Shown here: in pieces, positions 7,331 through 13,485 of the stretch
Layout: each line of letters opens with the position of its first letter
How positions within the stretch are numbered: the first letter of the stretch is position 1
The notes under the pieces: generated by a model
Database searches by the model: none
The model's input: only the letters and a program-made list of their open reading frames with translations
Told to the model about the DNA's origin: nothing
Source of the DNA: Desulfuromonadales bacterium
GTDB lineage: Bacteria; Desulfobacterota; Desulfuromonadia; Desulfuromonadales; DASPGW01
DNA length: 36,785 nucleotides
Assembly: GCA_035620395.1 (NCBI GenBank)
Contig: DASPGW010000272.1
Coordinates: forward strand, 1-36,785
Direction: 5' to 3'
Program-made: the position numbers and the translations under genes

Positions 7331-8248
7331 TCAAGGAGAGGGATGCGGAATTCGATGCGGGACAAACTGCTCCCGTCGTTCATCCCAGCGATAACCACCG
7401 GCATCCCATATCTCCTCCAACTGCCGCCAGTTGAGGTGGATATCCTTCATGCTGTCCACGGTATCTGAAGCCTGCAACATCTCGGAGTCGTCGATGACAT
7501 TGTCGCCATTCAGGTCGGCCCATTGAAATGGACCAATACGCAGTTGCGTTGCTCCCGTCACTGGCGAAGGGGTGTTGCGTCCATTGGGATTGGCAACCGC
7601 CTCGCCGCTGAATGTCCCCTCCCTGCCCAGCTCAGCAGCACGATCCACCTTGACCAGGTAGGCAATCATCCGGCGCTCCTCGCCGGGCTTGACGATCCAG
7701 CGGGCTGTACCCTCCTCATTATCGAGGCTCGAGGGAGGAGGGCTGGCCTCGATCAGCTTCCAGCCGGGCGGAAAGTGCTCGCGGAGAATAAATCCCTTCA
7801 TCTCGGAGCCGGCCTCCAACCGAACCTGCACCGGAATACTGCTGCCGGGCGCTGCAAATTTGGGGAGCACCCGCTCGGCCAGCAGACTATCAGCGGGCGC
7901 CTGCTGACGCTGTACAAAGAAGTAGACTGCCGCCAGGACGAAAAGGACCAGAAAAATGGGGAGGGCGCGATAAATCAAACGGCGGGGCGGAAGGGCTGGC
8001 TCCGCCATCGTACAGATACCGGTTCCGCCTTGCAGGATATCCTCGACGGGAGCCTCCAGCGCTTCGGCAAGACGCAGCGCGTTCTCCCGCTTGATGGAAG
8101 GATAGCGGTTGTTCTCCCAGCGGGAAATGGTGTCGGTGGTCACTCCAACCACCTTGGCCACATAAAGCTGGGTCAGTTTTTTTTCTTCGCGGATCCGGCG
8201 GACGGCAGCTCCGTCAAGACAGACCGTCGGGGGGAGCATTTGTGTCAT
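7331..8248 (-). CDS. membrane-anchored XRE-family regulator with extracytoplasmic EF-hand
   Basis: A 305-residue protein with an unusual order of parts. Residues about 15-72 are an XRE/Cro-type helix-turn-helix (RRIREEKKLTQLYVAKVVGV, then TISRWENN). Residues about 93-112 are one membrane helix after a basic PPRR stop. The remaining 190 residues would be outside the cytoplasm: a beta-rich domain (about 125-235) resembling DUF11/CARDB-like folds, then a canonical 12-residue EF-hand loop DLNGDNVIDDSE at 245-256 (Asp/Asn/Asp at 1, 3, 5 and Glu at 12), as in dockerin-type calcium sites. This suggests a one-component sensor: outside ligand or calcium, inside DNA binding. GAGG 6 bases before the ATG supports the start. 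It is transcribed away from the ATP-grasp operon and may regulate it; that link is inferred. Confidence 0.85.
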   Translation of the reverse strand: MTQMLPPTVCLDGAAVRRIREEKKLTQLYVAKVVGVTTDTISRWENNRYPSIKRENALRLAEALEAPVEDILQGGTGICTMAEPALPPRRLIYRALPIFLVLFVLAAVYFFVQRQQAPADSLLAERVLPKFAAPGSSIPVQVRLEAGSEMKGFILREHFPPGWKLIEASPPPSSLDNEEGTARWIVKPGEERRMIAYLVKVDRAAELGREGTFSGEAVANPNGRNTPSPVTGATQLRIGPFQWADLNGDNVIDDSEMLQASDTVDSMKDIHLNWRQLEEIWDAGGYRWDERREQFVPHRIPHPSP

Positions 8249-8272
8249 TTAAGCCTCGCAGAAATCCGGACG

Positions 8273-8302
8273 AGTGTAGCAGAATGCTCCCAATGGAGTA
8301 AA
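8273..8302 (-). promoter_or_regulatory. possible promoter of the XRE-EF-hand gene
   Basis: On the minus strand, TTTACT (8302-8297) and TACACT (8278-8273) are 18 bases apart, each a 4/6 match to sigma-70 hexamers. A transcript would start about 20 bases before the ATG. Only a weak case. Confidence 0.35.
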
Positions 8303-8573
8303 CACAAATACAGAACGTCGTATTCTCTCAATTTAACCACCCGACATCGACAGACTTAAACAGCTGTAACTACCTGCATCCGACCCGACATCGGATCCGC
8401 CCCCGGTTGTCAGTCGGCCTGAAAATGAGGGGTTGGCTTCGCCTCCATCCGGTTACGTATCCAGACAACAATAACGGAAATTTCTTTTTTTCCTGCAAGG
8501 CCTCTTTATTTTCGCCGTTCTGTATGTATAACCATCGATAATCAAACAATATTTTTACTTGTTTTTTTCCCCG

Positions 8574-8602
8574 TTGACACAACATTCAAAGGGGAGTATA
8601 TG
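8574..8602 (+). promoter_or_regulatory. strong sigma-70 promoter of the ATP-grasp/KamA operon
   Basis: A perfect TTGACA (8574-8579) and TATATG (8597-8602) lie exactly 17 bases apart, after an A/T-rich upstream stretch. A start near 8609 gives a leader of about 160 bases before the first gene at 8771. Confidence 0.75.
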
Positions 8603-8608
8603 GAGTTT

Positions 8609-8733
8609 GACGGATACGTTCCGGCCGGGAATGCGCAAGAAGACGATGCATAAAAAGCAACCCCTTTTTATAGCCGCCAGCCTCCCAGGCTACCCGGACC
8701 GATGGCACGCATCCGCTGCTCCCCCGTCGGGGG
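8609..8733 (+). ncRNA. structured 5' leader RNA, candidate riboswitch or regulatory element
   Basis: The leader between the promoter and the first ATP-grasp gene is rich in nested pairings. An outer stem pairs 8611-8618 with 8708-8715 (7 of 8, one A-C mismatch). Inside lie hairpins TTCC/GGAA (8619-8622 with 8628-8631), ATAAAAAG/CTTTTTAT (8650-8657 with 8664-8671) and AGCCT/AGGCT (8679-8683 with 8687-8691). ATGC/GCAT (8631-8634 with 8647-8650) is an alternative. A separate CCCCC/GGGGG hairpin (8721-8733) follows, and its C arm could alternatively pair with the AAAGGGG ribosome site at 8758-8764. No U tract follows, so translational control is more likely than termination. I cannot assign it to a known riboswitch class. 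Confidence 0.5.
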
Positions 8734-8770
8734 AACGGTAATACTTCGAAGGCTTTTAAAGGGGTTCACC

Positions 8771-9850
8771 ATGCACGTTGCACTCACCTTCAATCTGCGG
8801 CAGGAGTCCGTCCAGGAAGTGGAACCGCCCGCGGAGCCTCCCTCCGAACCTCCCTCGCCAGTAGCCGACGACATCTACGCCGAGTGGGATGACATTCACA
8901 CGATCAAGGCGGTGGAGGCGGCGTTGGCTTCGCAACATCAGGTCAGCCTCGTCGAGGCCGACCTCGACGCCTTCGAAACCTTTCGCAAGCTTCGTCCCGA
9001 TCTGGTCTTCAACATTGCCGAGGGTCTGCTGGGCAACAGCCGCGAGGCGCAAATCCCGGCGATGCTCGACATGCTCGGCATCCCCTACACCGGCAGCGAT
9101 CCGGTCACCCTCGGCATCTGTCTCGACAAACGGCGGACCAAGGAAATACTTGCCTGCCACGGGGTCCCCACCCCCCGCTTCGCCGTTGTCCATTCCTTGT
9201 CGGAAATCCCCGGCCGCCTGCGCTACCCGCTGATGGTCAAGCCGATCCTCGAAGGCTCCAGCAAAGGAGTTACGGACAAGGCACTGGTGCAGGACCGTCG
9301 TGCACTGCGCCGGCAGATAGAGTGGGTGCTCAACACCTACCAGCAGCCGGCGCTGGTCGAAGAGTTCCTCCCCGGCAGGGAGTTTACCGTCGCCCTGCTC
9401 GGCAACGGCTCGTCACTGCAGGCGCTGCCGATCGTAGAGATCAACTTCGACACCCTGCCGGCAGGGGTGAACCCCATCTATTCCTTTGAAGCCAAATGGC
9501 TCTGGGACCGGGAAGAAAACCCCCTGCAGATCTTCTCCTGTCCTGCTCCAGTGGAACCGCTCCTGAGAAAGAACATCGAAGAGACGTGCAAACGGGCCTT
9601 CCGGGTGCTGGGCTGCCGTGACTGGTGCCGGATCGACGTGCGTCTGGATGCCCGCGGATTGCCCAACATCATCGAACTCAACCCCCTTCCCGGCATCCTG
9701 CCGCGGCCGGAACAGAACAGCTGCTTCCCCAAGGCGGCAAGGGCGGCCGGCCTTTCCTATGAGCAGATGATTCTAGGCGTGGTAGAAGCCGCCAGAGAAC
9801 GGCTCGGATTGAGCCAGGGGGGGCTGGATGAACGTCGCTGTATGCTATAA
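8771..9850 (+). CDS. Ddl-like ATP-grasp ligase (first of a tandem pair)
   Basis: A 359-residue ATP-grasp enzyme related to D-alanine-D-alanine ligase, expected to join a carboxylate to an amine through an acyl phosphate. Catalytic features appear intact: a nucleotide-binding Lys in MVKP (K157), a glycine loop EGSSKG (161-166), E197/E198 in LVEEFLPGREF, R287-I-D289, and the magnesium ligands E302/N304 in IELNPLPG. An unusual acidic, proline-rich insertion (residues 14-40, EPPAEPPSEPPSP) sits near the N-terminus where Ddl has its first substrate loop. The ATG at 8771 follows AAAGGGGTTCACC; an in-frame ATG at 8702 falls inside the structured leader and has no ribosome site. The 23-base overlap with the second ligase indicates coupling. 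It is probably not the housekeeping Ddl, since no cell-wall genes are nearby. Confidence 0.85.
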   Translation: MHVALTFNLRQESVQEVEPPAEPPSEPPSPVADDIYAEWDDIHTIKAVEAALASQHQVSLVEADLDAFETFRKLRPDLVFNIAEGLLGNSREAQIPAMLDMLGIPYTGSDPVTLGICLDKRRTKEILACHGVPTPRFAVVHSLSEIPGRLRYPLMVKPILEGSSKGVTDKALVQDRRALRRQIEWVLNTYQQPALVEEFLPGREFTVALLGNGSSLQALPIVEINFDTLPAGVNPIYSFEAKWLWDREENPLQIFSCPAPVEPLLRKNIEETCKRAFRVLGCRDWCRIDVRLDARGLPNIIELNPLPGILPRPEQNSCFPKAARAAGLSYEQMILGVVEAARERLGLSQGGLDERRCML

Positions 9851-10844
9851 CCGTGTCCCTCCCAAGCTGTTCAAGGGGGAGGCCGGCGACCGAATTTCCG
9901 AGAAGGGGGCCGAAACCGAGGCCCGCGCCGTCAGCAAGGCCCTCAAGGAGCTTGGGCACGCACCCAAGCTGGTCCCCCTTGGTGCCGATGTCGCCAAGTT
10001 CATCGATGATCTGCGTACCGCGGCACCGGAGGCGGTCTTCAACCTCTGCGAAGGGTTCTGGGGCGACAGCCGAAAGGAAATGCACGTCGCTGCCCTTCTC
10101 GACCTGCTCGGCTACGCCTACACCGGAGCCACCCCGCTTTCTCTTGGTCTTACCCAGGACAAGGTCCGCACCAAAGACCTGCTGATGCGCCACGGCCTGC
10201 CCACCCCCAAGTACATCCTGGTCAAGATGGGCGAACATTTTCCCAAGACCCGCGACCTGGCCTATCCCCTGATCATCAAGCCGCGATTCGAAGACGCCTC
10301 GCTGGGTATCACCCTCGACAGCATCGTCGAGAGCGAAGCCGCCCTGAAAAGACGCATCCAGTACGTGCACGACACCTACCATCAGGGTGCGCTGGTCGAA
10401 GAATTCATTGAAGGGCGGGAAATCAATGCTGCAGTGCTTGGCAACGCCCCCTTTGAGGCGCTGCCACTCTCCGAAATCCGTTTTCAGCCGGGGCTGAGCC
10501 GGTCCATCGTCAGCTACAACGGCAAGTGGCTGGAGGAATCGGCGGAATACGCGAAGACCGAACCGGTCTGCCCCGCGCCCCTCAAGGCCAAGGAGGAATT
10601 CCTCCTTCGGGATGTCGCCCTGCGTGCCTACAAGATTCTTGAATGCCGTGACTATGCCCGGGTCGACATCCGCCTGCGCAACGACGTACCGTATATTCTC
10701 GAAGTCAACGCCAATCCCGATATTGCTCCCGGCGCCGGCCTGGCCAGGGCCGCACGGGCGGCTGGACTGACCTACCCGAAGCTGATCGACCGCATCCTGC
10801 AGATGGCGCTCAAGCGCAAGGAGACCGTGCATGCGAAACCTTAA
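9828..10844 (+). CDS. Ddl-like ATP-grasp ligase (second of a tandem pair)
   Basis: A 338-residue ATP-grasp ligase, clearly diverged from its upstream neighbour but with the same fold. Visible residues are K151 in IIKP, the loop EDASLG (155-160) in place of the EGSS loop of true Ddl, E191/E192 in LVEEFIEGREI, R278-V-D280, and E292/N294 in LEVNANPDIAPG. Loss of the second loop serine and the NANPD pattern suggest a substrate other than D-alanine. Two such ligases in tandem could add two units in sequence or form a heterodimer. It overlaps the preceding gene by 23 bases and the acetyltransferase by 14 bases. The substrate is unknown. Confidence 0.85.
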   Translation: MNVAVCYNRVPPKLFKGEAGDRISEKGAETEARAVSKALKELGHAPKLVPLGADVAKFIDDLRTAAPEAVFNLCEGFWGDSRKEMHVAALLDLLGYAYTGATPLSLGLTQDKVRTKDLLMRHGLPTPKYILVKMGEHFPKTRDLAYPLIIKPRFEDASLGITLDSIVESEAALKRRIQYVHDTYHQGALVEEFIEGREINAAVLGNAPFEALPLSEIRFQPGLSRSIVSYNGKWLEESAEYAKTEPVCPAPLKAKEEFLLRDVALRAYKILECRDYARVDIRLRNDVPYILEVNANPDIAPGAGLARAARAAGLTYPKLIDRILQMALKRKETVHAKP

Positions 10845-11313
10845 GCGCGAGGACCTGCCCGATCTCATTCGGGTCCTCAACGAGACCGGGGCATTTAACG
10901 ACATCGAAGTTGGCTGTGCCGTGGAACTGCTCGGCATCGTTCTCGATGACCCGAACCAGAAAGACTATATCGTGGCCGTCGCCGAGGATGACGGGCGGGC
11001 CGTCGGCTATGTGCTCTACGGGCCGGTGCCGTTGACCGAGGGAAATTTCGACCTCTACTGGATCGCCACCGATCCCAGGGTACAAGGGAGAGGCTTTGGC
11101 CGGAAACTGCTGGCCCACGCCGAAGCGGATGCCCGTACCCGCGGCGGCAGAATGATCTGCCTGGAAACCTCTTCCCAAGGCGGATATGAGCGTACCCGGC
11201 TTTTTTACGAACAGGCCGGCTACGTCGAAGAATCGAGGATTCTTGATTTTTACCGCCCTGGCGATGATCGCATCACGTACGTTAAACGCTTTTCCACCAA
11301 GGAGAAGAGCTGA
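10831..11313 (+). CDS. GNAT-family N-acetyltransferase
   Basis: A 160-residue single-domain GNAT. The acetyl-CoA-binding motif is VQGRGFGRKLL at 84-94 (Q/R-x-x-G-x-G/A pattern), after the beta-strand DLYWIATDP. The C-terminal part has the expected LETSSQGGYERTRLFYEQAGY segment (motif B). It would transfer an acetyl group to an amine. Its place between two ATP-grasp ligases and a lysine-2,3-aminomutase-like enzyme suggests it caps an amino group of the product, as in the known compatible solutes N-acetyl-beta-lysine and N-acetylglutaminylglutamine amide; this is inference. It is shorter than the AblB beta-lysine acetyltransferases. It overlaps the previous gene by 14 bases; kamA starts 5 bases after its stop codon. 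Confidence 0.87.
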   Translation: MRNLKREDLPDLIRVLNETGAFNDIEVGCAVELLGIVLDDPNQKDYIVAVAEDDGRAVGYVLYGPVPLTEGNFDLYWIATDPRVQGRGFGRKLLAHAEADARTRGGRMICLETSSQGGYERTRLFYEQAGYVEESRILDFYRPGDDRITYVKRFSTKEKS

Positions 11314-11317
11314 GACG

Positions 11318-12400
11318 ATGGAGACCTGGCAAAGACTTTTGCAGGCAAGCGTCACCCGGCCCGGCGACCTGACCCGCCGGTTTGGCGTCGACCCCCGTCC
11401 CCTGGAGGCGGTAGCCGAGCGCTACCCCATGCGCGTCAACCCCTATTATCTCAGCCTCATCCAATCGGTCGACGATCCGATCTGGCGGCAGGCCGTTCCC
11501 GCCGCGGACGAACTGCACGACCAGGTCTGCCCCGCCGACCCTCTGGAGGAGGAAAACCAGAGTCCGGTCCCCAACCTGATCCACCGCTACCCCGACCGGG
11601 CGCTCTTTCTGGTCTGTTCCGAATGCGCCATGTATTGCCGTTTCTGCACCCGCAAGCGCAAGGTTGGCGGAGAGAACATGGTCATCAACCGCGAAACTCT
11701 CGAGGAGGGCCTTCGCTACCTCCGGAACCATCCGGAAATCCGGGACGTCATTCTCTCCGGTGGCGACCCCCTGCTGCTCGCCGACGAGCGTCTGGAGTGG
11801 ATTCTCAAGGAACTGCGGGCCATTCCGAGCGTGGAGATCATCCGCATCGGGACCCGGGTGCCAGTCGTCCTGCCGCAGCGGATCACGCCGGCACTGGTGC
11901 GGATCCTGCGACGCTTCCACCCCCTCTACATCAACACCCACTTCAACCATCCGGCCGAGATCACCGACCTCTCGGCCCGGGCCTGCGGCCGACTCGTCGA
12001 TGCGGGCATCCCCCTGGGAAACCAGTCGGTACTGCTGCGCGGGGTGAACGATGACCCCGGGACAATGAAGCGGCTGATGCAGAAGCTGCTCGCCATCCGG
12101 GTCAAGCCCTACTACATCTACCAAGCCGACATGGTGCAGGGGACCGATCATTTCCGCACGACCGTCGAGGAAGGGATCGGCATTATCCGCGCCCTGCGCG
12201 GGCACACTTCCGGCCTGGCGGTTCCCGCTTACGTCATCGACGCCCCGGGCGGGGGAGGCAAGATCCCGCTTCTCCCCGACTATTTGCAGGAATTGGGCGA
12301 TGACGTCGTGCTGAAGAATTATCTGGGTGAAACTTACCATTATCGCAACGCTTCCCCGGCAAAGGAAGGCGAACGCCAGGATGATGCCATAGGACAATGA
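11318..12400 (+). CDS. kamA: lysine-2,3-aminomutase-like radical SAM, PLP-dependent enzyme
   Basis: A 360-residue member of the KamA/AblA family, which moves an alpha-amino group to the beta carbon using a [4Fe-4S] cluster, S-adenosylmethionine and PLP. The cluster motif is C103-x3-C107-x2-C110 within CAMYCRFCTRKRKVG. SAM contacts are in SGGDPLL (from 147). The PLP lysine is K315 in APGGGGK. D271 (YQADMVQG) and D308 (VIDAPGG) sit where C. subterminale KAM uses two aspartates to hold the lysine side-chain amine, so lysine is a reasonable substrate; glutamate aminomutase and EpmB are alternatives. The C-terminus lacks the long Cys-rich zinc extension of some KAMs. The ATG at 11318 is chosen over an upstream in-frame ATG inside the GNAT gene. 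The stop overlaps the next start (ATGA). Confidence 0.87.
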   Translation: METWQRLLQASVTRPGDLTRRFGVDPRPLEAVAERYPMRVNPYYLSLIQSVDDPIWRQAVPAADELHDQVCPADPLEEENQSPVPNLIHRYPDRALFLVCSECAMYCRFCTRKRKVGGENMVINRETLEEGLRYLRNHPEIRDVILSGGDPLLLADERLEWILKELRAIPSVEIIRIGTRVPVVLPQRITPALVRILRRFHPLYINTHFNHPAEITDLSARACGRLVDAGIPLGNQSVLLRGVNDDPGTMKRLMQKLLAIRVKPYYIYQADMVQGTDHFRTTVEEGIGIIRALRGHTSGLAVPAYVIDAPGGGGKIPLLPDYLQELGDDVVLKNYLGETYHYRNASPAKEGERQDDAIGQ

Positions 12401-13044
12401 TCAAGGGTCTTTTCTGGGACAATGACGGCATTCTGGTGGACACGGAGCCCCTCTATTTCCGCGCCACCAGAGAGGTTCTGGCCGGATTCGGCGTCGAGCT
12501 GACGCAGCAGCAGTTTGTCGACATCTCGCTGAAAGACGGCAGCAGCCTCTTCTCGCTTGTCGCGGACAACCTGACAACGGCAGAACTGGGTGCGGCTCGG
12601 CGGTCCAGAGACGAGCGATATGCCGAACTGCTGCGGGAGGAAACCAGGATAATACCGGGAGTCGAGGAAACTTTGGCCGCCCTGCACGGGAGGGTAAGGA
12701 TGGCCATCGTGACCAGTTCACGGTCCGAGCACTTCGCTCTCATCCACGACCGTTCAGGATTGCTCAAATACTTCGATTTCGTTTTGACCCGCGATGACTA
12801 CGTCAGCTCCAAACCGCACCCCGAACCGTATCTGACGGCCTTGCGCAAAAGCGGCCTGCGCCCCGAAGATTGCCGGGTTATCGAGGATTCGGAAAGGGGC
12901 CTGCTCGCGGCGTGCCGGGCCGGGCTGCGCTGCCTCGTCATCCCCGGCAAGTTGACCCGGAGCGGGGATTTCTCTTCGGCAGAGCGGGTCCTGACCGACA
13001 TCCGCGAGGTGCCCGCCGCCCTGCAGGACCTTCCGCCCGGTTAA
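12397..13044 (+). CDS. HAD-superfamily phosphatase (beta-phosphoglucomutase-like)
   Basis: A 215-residue HAD hydrolase of subfamily IA. Motif I is WDNDGILVDTE with nucleophile D8 and acid/base D10. The cap domain covers about 16-80, motif II is IVTSS (about 109-113), motif III includes the Lys of SSKPHPEPY (about 135), and motif IV is IEDSERG. Asn at position 9 replaces the usual hydrophobic residue between the aspartates, which is unusual but tolerated. Members remove phosphate from sugar phosphates or other small metabolites. It overlaps kamA by four bases (ATGA) and closes the five-gene operon, so it may dephosphorylate an intermediate or the final product of that pathway; the substrate is unknown. 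Confidence 0.82.
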   Translation: MIKGLFWDNDGILVDTEPLYFRATREVLAGFGVELTQQQFVDISLKDGSSLFSLVADNLTTAELGAARRSRDERYAELLREETRIIPGVEETLAALHGRVRMAIVTSSRSEHFALIHDRSGLLKYFDFVLTRDDYVSSKPHPEPYLTALRKSGLRPEDCRVIEDSERGLLAACRAGLRCLVIPGKLTRSGDFSSAERVLTDIREVPAALQDLPPG

Positions 13045-13077
13045 ACATCACGGCCAGGAGGAATGTGAAAAATTCTC

Positions 13078-13106
13078 TTGAATTCCCGTTGGACATCCTA
13101 TAGTAT
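13078..13106 (+). promoter_or_regulatory. promoter of the candidate small RNA
   Basis: TTGAAT (13078-13083) and TAGTAT (13101-13106) are 17 bases apart, with TATAGT as an overlapping alternative -10. Both are close to sigma-70 consensus, and the region is AT-rich compared with its surroundings. It begins 34 bases after the HAD gene, with no gene immediately downstream. Confidence 0.6.
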
Positions 13107-13112
13107 TTAGTT

Positions 13113-13187
13113 TGAACGTTGGTCCGGTCTTCCGGATCGACAGTTCGGCCCCGTATACACCCCCCCTCCGTGTACGGGGTCTTTTTA
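13113..13187 (+). ncRNA. candidate small RNA with anti-Shine-Dalgarno loop
   Basis: From the predicted start (about 13113) to the end of the terminator the transcript would be about 75 bases. It holds two hairpins: GGTCCGG/CCGGATC (13121-13127 with 13132-13138, seven pairs including one G-U, loop TCTT), then the terminator hairpin 13149-13180, whose loop is C-rich (CCCCCCCTCC). The loop contains CCTCC, complementary to a Shine-Dalgarno sequence, a feature of several bacterial small RNAs that block translation. It contains no convincing open frame. It could also be the leader of the following gene, with the terminator as an attenuator. Confidence 0.5.
13149..13186 (+). terminator. intrinsic terminator 1 (end of candidate small RNA)
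   Basis: The arms CCCCGTATACAC and GTGTACGGGG form a stem with a small bulge, followed by TCTTTTT. Standard Rho-independent form. Confidence 0.8.
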
Positions 13188-13326
13188 TGCCTTCCTGATC
13201 CCTTCTCACCCTGAATTCCGGCATCCCGAACGCCAGACCTATCCATCTAGCCGCAGCAAAGCGGCTGGGCCTGCCAGCTATTTTGATTGCATGCCCTCCG
13301 GTTATTTTGTAGAATCGCGCCATGTT

Positions 13327-13359
13327 CCCCTGGCTCCCCCAAAAAAGCCAGGGGGTTTT
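13327..13359 (+). terminator. intrinsic terminator 2
   Basis: CCCCTGGCT (13327-13335) pairs perfectly with AGCCAGGGG (13346-13354), followed by GTTTT. The U tract is short, so efficiency is uncertain. Confidence 0.65.
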
Positions 13360-13360
13360 C

Positions 13361-13395
13361 GCCCCGTGATACCCCTCCTTCACGGGGCATTTTTT
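13361..13395 (+). terminator. intrinsic terminator 3, with a CCCCTCCT loop
   Basis: GCCCCGTGA (13361-13369) pairs perfectly with TCACGGGGC (13380-13388), followed by ATTTTTTG. The loop TACCCCTCCT again exposes an anti-SD-like CCTCC. Its outer stem (GCCCCGT/ACGGGG) and loop resemble terminator 1, suggesting duplication. It lies 91 bases before the DUF255 gene. Confidence 0.8.
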
Positions 13396-13485
13396 GTTTC
13401 TGTCCCCCGCCCCCTCCCCTGCCGGCCACTTGCCTGAAAAGACTGCGAATGCTACTGTTGAAGCGTACCGGGAAAGGGCGCTTCG

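Noticed and set aside
8370-8585. 71-codon minus-strand frame between the XRE gene and the ATP-grasp promoter
   Set aside because: No ribosome site, low-complexity basic composition, and it runs across the strong promoter of the other strand.
8609-8733. GEMM-type cyclic di-GMP or cGAMP riboswitch
   Set aside because: Only a short 3' resemblance (ACCCGGACCGATGG after a small hairpin) is seen; the conserved GCAAA and GNRA-loop core is not found. Kept as an unclassified leader.
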